6,913 nt of DNA, taken from contig JAKLKT010000157.1 of NCBI GenBank assembly GCA_023150495.1, positions 1-6,913 of the forward strand. Direction: 5' to 3'. Below are positions 1 through 5,272 of the stretch, one piece after another (position 1 is the first letter of the stretch; every line of letters starts with the position of its first letter). The DNA is from Planctomycetota bacterium (GTDB lineage Bacteria; Planctomycetota; PLA2). The translations under genes were made by a program, and so were the position numbers. The notes under the pieces were generated by a model. It ran no database searches. It worked only from the letters and a program-made list of their open reading frames with translations, and had not been told where the DNA came from.

Positions 1-2
1 CA

Positions 3-98
3 CGAAACTCACACTCCGCTCACGAGGGGCTCATCCCCGCGGTCGATGCTCAGGTCAGGGCCGGCCGGGACAGCCGGCCCGACAGTGGGGCCTCGTGA
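3..98 (+). CDS. Possible C-terminal end of an upstream gene (partial)
   Basis: The third frame is open from the window edge to a TGA at 96-98. That TGA overlaps the GTG start of the next gene as GTGA, the same arrangement as the two ATGA junctions further down this operon. The 31 visible codons end in a hydrophilic tail (…RDSRPDSGAS) with no recognisable domain. G or C at the third position is more frequent here than in the other two forward frames, but the stretch is short and all three forward frames are open. I infer the tail of a co-transcribed gene from the overlap pattern. The alternative is that this is non-coding leader DNA. No function can be assigned. Confidence 0.35.
   Translation, partial: RNSHSAHEGLIPAVDAQVRAGRDSRPDSGAS
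58..80 (+). other. GC-rich 8-bp stem-loop just upstream of the first glycosyltransferase
   Basis: Perfect inverted repeat: GGGCCGGC at 58-65 and GCCGGCCC at 73-80, with a 7-base loop. It ends 14 bases before the GTG at 95. No T-tract follows, so it is not a classical intrinsic terminator for an upstream gene. It could be an RNA hairpin affecting translation or RNA stability at the start of the operon, or chance in GC-rich DNA, especially if 3-98 is coding. Confidence 0.4.
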
Positions 99-1240
99 CC
101 TGGTTCCTGGTCTCTCTCGCGTTCCTCTCGCTCGGGCTGACGCTCGCCGCGAACCTGGCGGTCGCGGTCCATCTCCGCCGGCGCGGGCGGGCCGCGGGCG
201 CGCGCCCGCCCGTCTCGCTGCTGAAGCCGCTCAAGGGCGTCGACGATGGGCTCTACGAGAACCTCGCGTCGTTCGCCGCGCAGCGCTACCCGCGGTTCGA
301 GCTCGTGTTCGGCGTCGCCGACCCGCGCGACCCCGCGCTCGAGGTCCTCGAGCGGCTGCGCCGCGCGCACCCGGATGTGCCGATCCGCGTCTCGACGTGC
401 GCGCCCGACCTCGGCAGGAACCCGAAGGTCAACAACCTCGCCGCCATGTCACGCCTCGCGAGCCACGCGCACTGGCTCATCTCGGACTCCAACACGCGCG
501 TCCACCCGGACTACCTCGCGGAGCTCGTGTCCGAGATGCGGGACCCGCGGGTGGGCCTCGTGACGAGCGTGCTCGCGGGCGCCGGCGAGAAGGGCATGGG
601 GGCGCTCTTCGAGAACCTCCATCTGAACTCGTTCGTCGCGAGCGCCGTCTGCGCCGCGCAGATCTGCCGCACGCCGATCGTGATCGGGAAGTCGATGCTC
701 TTCCGGAAGGCGGACCTCGCCGCGGTCGGGGGCTTCGAGGCCGTGCGCGACGTCCTCGCCGAGGACCACGCGCTCGGCATCCGGTTCCGGAAGGCCGGAT
801 TCAAAGTGGCTCTCTCGCCGCACGTCGTCGCGACCGTGAACGTGCGCTGGAGCTTCCGGTCGTTCCTCTCGCGCCACCTGCGCTGGGCGCAGATCCGCCG
901 GCGCATGGCGCCCCTCGCCTTCTTCACGGAGCCGCTCCTCCAGCCCGTCTGGTGGGCAGCGTCGCTCGCCGCCGCGGGGCGGCCCGCGCTCGCGATCGCG
1001 ATCGTCGCGGCGAAGGTCCTCTCGGACTCCGTCGTCGCGCGGCGCCTCCGCGGCGTCTCCTTCCCGCCCCGCGGCCTTCTCATGATCCCCGCGAAGGACC
1101 TCGTCCTCCTCGGGCTCTGGCTCGTCGCCGCGTTCCGCCGGCGCGTGGTCTGGCGCGGGAACGTCCTCCGCCTCGGCGCGGGCACGGCGCTCCTCGACGC
1201 GCCGCGGCGGCGCGCGAAGGTGACGCTCGCCCCCACATGA
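95..1240 (+). CDS. GT21-type membrane glycosyltransferase (ceramide glucosyltransferase / HpnI-like)
   Basis: The 381-residue protein is a GT-A inverting glycosyltransferase of the ceramide-glucosyltransferase type, expected to move a sugar from a nucleotide-sugar to a lipid acceptor at the cytoplasmic membrane. An N-terminal membrane anchor spans about residues 3-25. The family motifs follow in order: LLKPLKGVDD (42-51), the DxD-like LISDSN with D131, LAEDH with D224, and R260-xx-R263-W264 (the Q/RxxRW signature). Two hydrophobic segments lie near 283-307 and 326-346. Length and layout match GT21 and the hopanoid enzyme HpnI. GTG at 95 is the only good start: translation begins directly with the anchor, though no clear Shine-Dalgarno is seen. 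The stop overlaps the next gene by ATGA, so translation is probably coupled. The acceptor (ceramide, hopanoid or another lipid) cannot be decided from this window. Confidence 0.93.
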   Translation: MTWFLVSLAFLSLGLTLAANLAVAVHLRRRGRAAGARPPVSLLKPLKGVDDGLYENLASFAAQRYPRFELVFGVADPRDPALEVLERLRRAHPDVPIRVSTCAPDLGRNPKVNNLAAMSRLASHAHWLISDSNTRVHPDYLAELVSEMRDPRVGLVTSVLAGAGEKGMGALFENLHLNSFVASAVCAAQICRTPIVIGKSMLFRKADLAAVGGFEAVRDVLAEDHALGIRFRKAGFKVALSPHVVATVNVRWSFRSFLSRHLRWAQIRRRMAPLAFFTEPLLQPVWWAASLAAAGRPALAIAIVAAKVLSDSVVARRLRGVSFPPRGLLMIPAKDLVLLGLWLVAAFRRRVVWRGNVLRLGAGTALLDAPRRRAKVTLAPT

Positions 1241-2529
1241 GAGCGCTCCCCCCCGCGCCCCCCCTCGTCGTCGCCCTCAACATGGGCTACGGCCACCTGC
1301 GGCCCGCGCACGCCCTCGCGCAGTTCCTCGGCACGGAGTTGCTCGAGGCCGACTCCCCCGCCGTCGCGGGCCCGGAGGAGATGCGGCTTTGGGCGCGCTC
1401 GCGGCGGCTCTACGAGGCGACCACGCGCTGGTCGGGGATCCCGGTCGTGGGCGCGCCGCTGCGGATGCTCGTCGAGCGCTACACGCACATCCCGCACCTG
1501 CACCCCTACCGCGACCAGTCGCGGAAGACCGTCGCGGTGCGCGCGCTGGAGCGGTTCGTGCAGCGCGGCATCGGCCGGCGGCTCGTCGAGAGCGCGCGGG
1601 AGAGCGGCCGCGCGATCCTGACGACCTTCTTCGCGCCGGCGCTCGCGGCGGACGCGAACGGCCTCGACCGCGTCTACTGCGTCGTCACCGACTCCGACAT
1701 CAACCGCGCCTGGGCGCCGCCCGAGCCCGCGAATACGCGCATCACCTACCTCGTCCCGAGCATGCGCGCGCTGCGCCGGCTGCGCGCGTACGGCGTGCCC
1801 AAGGCGCGCATCCGCGCGACGGGGTACCCGCTCCCGCACGAGCTCGTCGGCGGGGAGGATCTCGCGACGCTCAAGCGGAACCTCGCCGGGCGCATCGTGC
1901 GGCTCGACCGGAAGGGGAGCTTCCGGGACTCGTACCCGGACGAGGTGCGCCACTTCCTCGGGGACCTTCCGCGCGCGGAGGAGGGGGCGGCGCCCCTCGT
2001 GACGTTTGCCGTGGGGGGTGCGGGGGCACAGAGCGAGATCGCGGCGCGCTTCCTCCCGGGGCTCCGCCCGGAGATCGAGGCGGGCCGGCTCAAGCTCGCG
2101 CTCGTCGCCGGCGTTCGCGCGGCGGTGCGCGACCGCTTCCGCGAGCTCATCTCGAAGCACCGGCTCGAGGGCGCGGTCGAGATCCTCTTCGAGCCGCAGG
2201 TGCTCGACTACTTCCGCGCGTTCAACGCGCTGCTCGCGAGGACCGACGTCCTGTGGACGAAGCCGAGCGAGATGACGTTCTTCGGCGCGCTCGGCCTGCC
2301 GCTCGTGCTCTCGCGGCCGGTCGGCGTGCACGAGTGGTACAACCGCCGGTGGGCGCGCGAGAGCGGCGCGGGCCTGAAGCAGCGCGACGCGCGCTACGCG
2401 GCGCAGTGGCTGAAGGAGTGGCTCGAGGACGGCATCCTCGCCTCGGCCGCCTGGTCGGGTTTCACCCGGCTTCCGAAGTTCGGGCTCTACCGGATCGCGA
2501 AGCTCTGTGGGGAGGGAACGCTCGCATGA
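1237..2529 (+). CDS. GT-B glycosyltransferase, MGDG-synthase/MurG-like
   Basis: The 430-residue protein has two-domain GT-B character. The N-terminal loop MGYGHLRPAHAL (residues 16-27) resembles the GGGH-x-x-A loop of MurG and MGDG synthases. A TDSDINRAWAP segment (151-161) sits where MGDG-type enzymes carry VVTD. The C-terminal domain begins with a beta-strand and glycine loop, VTFAVGGAGA (255-264). It contains the nucleotide-sugar site region TDVLWTKPSEMTFFGALGLP (336-355) followed by VGVHEWYN (362-369), which corresponds to the GQE…N part of GT28 enzymes. No signal peptide or membrane segment is visible, so it is probably a peripheral enzyme at the inner membrane. The ATG at 1237 overlaps the preceding stop by 4 bases. 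Placed after a GT21 enzyme, it may add a further sugar to the same lipid; this is inference. The usual KPGG motif is altered to KPSE, so it may be a distinct subfamily. Confidence 0.9.
   Translation: MRALPPAPPLVVALNMGYGHLRPAHALAQFLGTELLEADSPAVAGPEEMRLWARSRRLYEATTRWSGIPVVGAPLRMLVERYTHIPHLHPYRDQSRKTVAVRALERFVQRGIGRRLVESARESGRAILTTFFAPALAADANGLDRVYCVVTDSDINRAWAPPEPANTRITYLVPSMRALRRLRAYGVPKARIRATGYPLPHELVGGEDLATLKRNLAGRIVRLDRKGSFRDSYPDEVRHFLGDLPRAEEGAAPLVTFAVGGAGAQSEIAARFLPGLRPEIEAGRLKLALVAGVRAAVRDRFRELISKHRLEGAVEILFEPQVLDYFRAFNALLARTDVLWTKPSEMTFFGALGLPLVLSRPVGVHEWYNRRWARESGAGLKQRDARYAAQWLKEWLEDGILASAAWSGFTRLPKFGLYRIAKLCGEGTLA
2511..2515 (+). promoter_or_regulatory. Shine-Dalgarno for the EEP hydrolase
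   Basis: GGAGG lies 10 bases before the ATG at 2526, inside the end of the preceding gene. It supports the choice of 2526 over the upstream in-frame open stretch. It is the only clear Shine-Dalgarno in the window; other starts rely on coupling or look leaderless. Confidence 0.55.
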
Positions 2530-3437
2530 ACACGCTCACGCTTCCGCGCGCGAGGGCGCGCCACCCGCGGCACGTCGCGACGCGGCTCCGCGTGCTGACG
2601 GCGAACACGCACCTCGGGCAGGGGCCGAAGCTCCCCTACCTGCTGCGCGGCGCGCCGGAGACCGACCGCGCGCGGATCGAGCTGCTCCACGACACGCGCG
2701 CCTACGCCTTCCACATCGCGGACTGGCTCCGGAGGAACCACGACCTCTACCACGCGGTCGGCCTGCAGGAGGTCTTCCACCACGCGCTCGGGCTCAACAA
2801 CGGCGCGCGCCGCTTCCGCCAGCGCGACTACTACACGAGGCTCGCGGGGTACGGCACGACGATCCCCCACCGCGTCGGCTTCGCCGCCTTCCGCTACGAG
2901 AACCTGCTGCTCTCCCGCCTCCCCCACGCCCCCTCCCCCCGCATCCAGTCGATCCTCCCCGGCCGCGTCTTCCGCCTCGCCGCCTGCGGGTTCACGCTCG
3001 CGCCGTTCGGCGTCGACGGGCGCGTGGTCTGGATCGGGAACACGCACCTCCATCCCTACAACCCGGTGACGCGCGCACGGCAGGCGGAGAGCATCGCGGC
3101 GGAGATCCGTCGGCTCGGCGACGTGCCGATCCTCTTCCTCGGGGATCTCAACACGGTGCCGCCCGGCTGCAAGGACGGCGACTTCCCCGAGGGCGAGCGC
3201 GACGTGCGGAGCTACCGCGGCGACCGGACGCTCGCGATCTTCGCGTCGGCCGGCCTGCACACGGTGCGGCACGAGGACCGGGCGGAGTTCTGGACCTACC
3301 CGACGGGCGCGCCGAACCGCACGCTCGACTACATCCTCTTCAGCCGCCATTTCGAGGTCGAGTCCTACCGCGTGGTGAAGGAGTTCACCTACTCCGACCA
3401 CTACCCGGTCGCGGCGGAGTTTCGGCTGCGGAGGTGA
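2526..3437 (+). CDS. Endonuclease/exonuclease/phosphatase-family hydrolase, sphingomyelinase-like
   Basis: The 303-residue protein carries the complete EEP (DNase I-like) metal-dependent phosphodiesterase core: TANTHL with N27, LQEVF with E82, GNTHLHP with N172 and H174, GDLN with D207 and N209, LDYI with D268, and SDHYPV with the catalytic D291-H292 pair. The family cleaves phosphodiester or phosphomonoester bonds in lipids, inositol phosphates or nucleic acids. The HLHxY segment (174-178) followed by an Arg/Gln helix resembles neutral sphingomyelinases more than DNase I or exonuclease III; this is a motif impression, not an alignment. No signal peptide or membrane segment is seen, so a cytoplasmic location is likely. 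It overlaps the preceding glycosyltransferase by ATGA and is the last gene of the operon. With two lipid-type glycosyltransferases upstream, a lipid headgroup hydrolase is a reasonable inference; a nuclease cannot be excluded. Confidence 0.92.
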   Translation: MNTLTLPRARARHPRHVATRLRVLTANTHLGQGPKLPYLLRGAPETDRARIELLHDTRAYAFHIADWLRRNHDLYHAVGLQEVFHHALGLNNGARRFRQRDYYTRLAGYGTTIPHRVGFAAFRYENLLLSRLPHAPSPRIQSILPGRVFRLAACGFTLAPFGVDGRVVWIGNTHLHPYNPVTRARQAESIAAEIRRLGDVPILFLGDLNTVPPGCKDGDFPEGERDVRSYRGDRTLAIFASAGLHTVRHEDRAEFWTYPTGAPNRTLDYILFSRHFEVESYRVVKEFTYSDHYPVAAEFRLRR

Positions 3438-3442
3438 GGCGG

Positions 3443-3461
3443 CCGTGGCCCCTTGCCACGG
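3443..3461. terminator. Hairpin between convergent genes, possible bidirectional terminator
   Basis: A perfect 7-bp stem, CCGTGGC (3443-3449) and GCCACGG (3455-3461), has a 5-base loop and begins 5 bases after the EEP gene stop. An overlapping alternative stem, GGCCCC (3447-3452) with GGGGCC (3460-3465), is also possible. No U-tract follows on either strand, so termination would be atypical. Its position in the 72-base convergent gap favours a role in ending transcription from one or both sides. Confidence 0.4.
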
Positions 3462-3509
3462 GGCCGGGCAACCACAGGAGGGTAGCTTCAGGGGGCCCGG
3501 GGGACGGGA

Positions 3510-4313
3510 CTACTTCGACCCGGCTTCCTCCGTCGAGCCCGCCGCGTCCGCGGCGAGGATCGCCCGGATGAGCACGGCCTGCCCTCCTCCGAGGTCCAGC
3601 ACGGCGTACTCCCCGGGCGCGCAGTCCACGATCTCCGTGACCGAACGGGTCCTTGTCTCGGGGACCTGGATCTTCACCGGGGTCGGGAGCGGGAACGGCA
3701 GCTCGATCTCGGGAATCTCCGCCCCCACCTCGACCATGGTCACCTCCGCCGCGACCCGGACCTTCCCGCCCGAGGCGAACGGGCGCAGCTTCGCGCTGAT
3801 CCCGTGCGGCAGCGTCTCCACGAGGGGATCGGCCGTCACGTTGCCCTCCTCGTCCGACGAGAACGCGAAGTCGCTCACGTAGGTGACCAGTCGGACGGCC
3901 GAGAGGGACGCCTGCTGCCCGTTGTAGCAGGTCAGGGTGGGCCCCCTGGTCAGCTCCGCCTTCCTCTCCTGGAGCAGGGCGTCGAGCTTCCCGACGGGCA
4001 CGGTGGCAACGCCGAGGTCGCCCTCCGCCTTCACGAAGCGCACCTCCATGGTCACGAGGATGCCGAAGGCCTTTCGGATCGCGCCGAGCTCCTCCGCGAC
4101 CTTCTCCTGCACCGCCGCGGACGCGATGACGACGAGCGTGTCGCCATGGGCAAGGACGTCGGCGCCCTTCGCCGCCGCCTTCACCTTGGCCATCGCGAGC
4201 GCGAACCACATGTCGTAGGCCTTCAGATCCGCGAGGTCGTGGACGCGAACGAGCGGCTCGTCGCCGGCGCTGGCGGAGAGCACGAGGCAGAGGAGGAGTC
4301 CGAGTCTTCGCAT
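3510..4313 (-). CDS. Small exported secretin-like protein
   Basis: The 267-residue protein begins with MRR and a hydrophobic segment, then a likely signal peptidase I site near ASA-GD (residues 14-18). There is no lipobox. Residues about 20-85 resemble a secretin N-type domain (GDTLVVIASAAVQEKVAEEL, 57-76). Residues about 86-250 resemble the secretin beta-domain: a VTMEVRFVKAE strand, PTLTCYNGQQASL (125-137, like P-x-L-T-x-N-x-Q-x-A), LPHGISAKLRP (168-178, like the G-x-x-L-x-V-x-P strand), and a closing ETRTRSVTEIVDCAPGEYAV (219-238). Secretins form outer-membrane channels, but this protein is far shorter than GspD or PilQ and has no secretion genes beside it. C129 and C231 could form a disulfide. 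ATG at 4313 is preferred to the in-frame TTG two codons earlier, because the signal peptide starts cleanly there; no Shine-Dalgarno is visible. It is convergent with the EEP gene and divergent from the kinase-like gene. The export and domain calls are fairly secure; the function is unknown. Confidence 0.85.
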   Translation of the reverse strand: MRRLGLLLCLVLSASAGDEPLVRVHDLADLKAYDMWFALAMAKVKAAAKGADVLAHGDTLVVIASAAVQEKVAEELGAIRKAFGILVTMEVRFVKAEGDLGVATVPVGKLDALLQERKAELTRGPTLTCYNGQQASLSAVRLVTYVSDFAFSSDEEGNVTADPLVETLPHGISAKLRPFASGGKVRVAAEVTMVEVGAEIPEIELPFPLPTPVKIQVPETRTRSVTEIVDCAPGEYAVLDLGGGQAVLIRAILAADAAGSTEEAGSK

Positions 4314-4332
4314 GCGCAACGGTGTCGCGCGT

Positions 4333-4345
4333 GGGCGTCACGCCC
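4333..4345. promoter_or_regulatory. Inverted repeat in the divergent promoter region, possible operator
   Basis: GGGCGT (4333-4338) and ACGCCC (4340-4345) form a perfect palindrome around a single base. A second repeat, CCCGC (4343-4347) with GCGGG (4355-4359), overlaps it and abuts the -10-like box. The first palindrome is centred 21 bases upstream of that box, near where a -35 element would lie, a suitable place for a regulator serving both divergent genes. Such short palindromes are common in GC-rich DNA, so confidence is low. Confidence 0.33.
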
Positions 4346-4359
4346 GCATCACCGGCGGG

Positions 4360-4365
4360 TAAAAT
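4360..4365 (+). promoter_or_regulatory. -10-like box TAAAAT, candidate leaderless promoter for the kinase-like gene
   Basis: TAAAAT is an AT-rich island in a very GC-rich intergenic region and matches the sigma-70 -10 consensus TATAAT at 5 of 6 positions. It ends 8 bases before the TTG at 4374, so a transcript would start at or next to the start codon. No TTGACA-like -35 element and no Shine-Dalgarno are seen. Confidence 0.5.
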
Positions 4366-4373
4366 GCGCGGCC

Positions 4374-5249
4374 TTGCGGAAGCCGTGGGAGGCGGAGCGC
4401 CGGGTCGACCTGGACCTCGCGCGGAGGCTCGTCCGGGAGCGGACGGGCGCCGAGCCCCGCGCCGTCGAGCTTCTCGGGGAGGGGTGGGACAACGTCGCCT
4501 ATCTCGTCGACGGCGAGTGGGTCTACCGCTTCCCGCGCGGGGAGGCGCAAGCCCGGTACCTCGCGAACGAGTGCGCGTTCGTCGCGCGGATCGCGGGGCG
4601 GCTGCCGGCCCCCGTCTCCGCGGCGGAGGTCGTCGGGGAGGCCATGGCGGAGTTCCCGTGGCTCGTCGCGCGGCACCGGTACGTCCCGGGCACGACCGCG
4701 GACCGTGCGCGGCTCGCGGATCTTGAACGCCGCGCGCTCGCGGGATCGCTCGGGGAGTTCCTCCGCGCGATCCACGACCTCGATGTCGAGGGCCTCCCGG
4801 GCGACTGGATCGGTCGCATGGACCACGCTAAGCGCGCGGCGCCCGCGCGCGAGCGGCTCTCCGCCCTCGCGGCGCTCGGGGTCATCGACAGCCCCGATCC
4901 CTGGCTCCCGCTCCTCGCCCCCCTCCCCCGGAGCCCCCTCCCTTCGTGCACGCTGCACGGCGACTTCTACTGCCGGCAGATCCTCGTCGGCGATGACCGG
5001 TCCCTCGCGGGCGTCATCGACTGGGGAGACATGCACCGCGGCGACCCCGCGTGCGACCTGATGGTCGCGTTCGCGTTCGTGCCGCGCGCGGCGTTCGAGA
5101 AGGGCTACGGCGCAATCGACGAGGCGACCGCCGCCCGCGCCCGGTTCCGCGCGCTCTCCCACACGCTCGGCGTCACGCTCTACGCGCATGACATCGGCGA
5201 CGGCGACCTCCTCCGGGAAGGTCGCGCCGCGCTCGCTCGGCTCGCTTGA
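4374..5249 (+). CDS. Aminoglycoside-phosphotransferase-family small-molecule kinase
   Basis: The 291-residue protein has the APH/choline-kinase fold, which transfers the ATP gamma-phosphate to a small hydroxylated molecule in the cytoplasm. The N-lobe contains LLGEGWDNVAYLV (33-45) and WVYRFPRG (49-56). The hinge region shows HRYVPGTT (101-108). The C-lobe has the Brenner motif LHGDFYCRQIL (194-204) with catalytic D197, then VIDWGDMHRGDPACDL (214-229) with metal-binding D216. The residue five after D197, normally Asn, is Gln (Q202). Length matches the family. TTG at 4374 is chosen because no ATG or GTG lies in frame nearby and the family's N-terminal helix (VDLDLARRLV) begins just after it; an ATG at 4364 is out of frame. 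It is divergent from the secretin-like gene and 23 bases before the M16 peptidase. Many family members are not resistance enzymes, so the substrate is unknown and a resistance role should not be assumed. Confidence 0.9.
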   Translation: MRKPWEAERRVDLDLARRLVRERTGAEPRAVELLGEGWDNVAYLVDGEWVYRFPRGEAQARYLANECAFVARIAGRLPAPVSAAEVVGEAMAEFPWLVARHRYVPGTTADRARLADLERRALAGSLGEFLRAIHDLDVEGLPGDWIGRMDHAKRAAPARERLSALAALGVIDSPDPWLPLLAPLPRSPLPSCTLHGDFYCRQILVGDDRSLAGVIDWGDMHRGDPACDLMVAFAFVPRAAFEKGYGAIDEATAARARFRALSHTLGVTLYAHDIGDGDLLREGRAALARLA

Positions 5250-5259
5250 CCGCCTCGCG

Positions 5260-5265
5260 TATCCT
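5260..5265 (+). promoter_or_regulatory. -10-like box TATCCT before the M16 peptidase gene
   Basis: TATCCT fits TANNNT and ends 7 bases before the ATG at 5273, almost the same geometry as the box before the kinase-like gene. No Shine-Dalgarno lies in the 23-base gap. A TTGACC at 5246-5251 is too close to serve as its -35. It may drive a leaderless transcript, or the gene may simply be read through from upstream. Confidence 0.38.
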
Positions 5266-5272
5266 TACCCGG

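Noticed and set aside
1..12. Possible divergent gene starting with GTG on the - strand at 12
   Set aside because: Only four codons are visible before the edge, and a competing forward reading frame covers the same bases; there is not enough to support it.
46..1236. In-frame extension upstream of the GT-B gene, starting at ATG 46
   Set aside because: The extension overlaps the whole GT21 gene in another frame and is Arg/Pro/Ala-rich without motifs. The real start is ATG 1237, at the ATGA overlap.
1248..1264. Two runs of seven C near the start of the GT-B gene, as a phase-variable tract
   Set aside because: The runs are short and the DNA is very GC-rich, with similar C-runs in other genes here (around 2930 and 6723). 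The reading frame is intact.
511..2331. Very long open frame on the - strand opposite the two glycosyltransferases
   Set aside because: It is Arg-, Glu- and Ala-rich with no domain pattern and lies opposite two genes with clear motifs. Such antisense openness is expected in DNA this GC-rich.
2487..3401. Long - strand open frame opposite the EEP gene
   Set aside because: Repetitive Val/Glu/Arg composition without motifs, and the + strand carries all EEP catalytic motifs.
3804..4373. In-frame open stretch upstream of the kinase-like gene
   Set aside because: It lies antisense to the secretin-like gene, lacks a family-like sequence, and would double the usual N-terminal length; the APH-type N-terminus begins at about 4374.
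4364..4726. ATG at 4364 inside TAAAATG as the start of the kinase-like gene
   Set aside because: It is in a different frame and yields a Gly/Arg/Pro-rich peptide; the kinase motifs are in the frame starting at TTG 4374.
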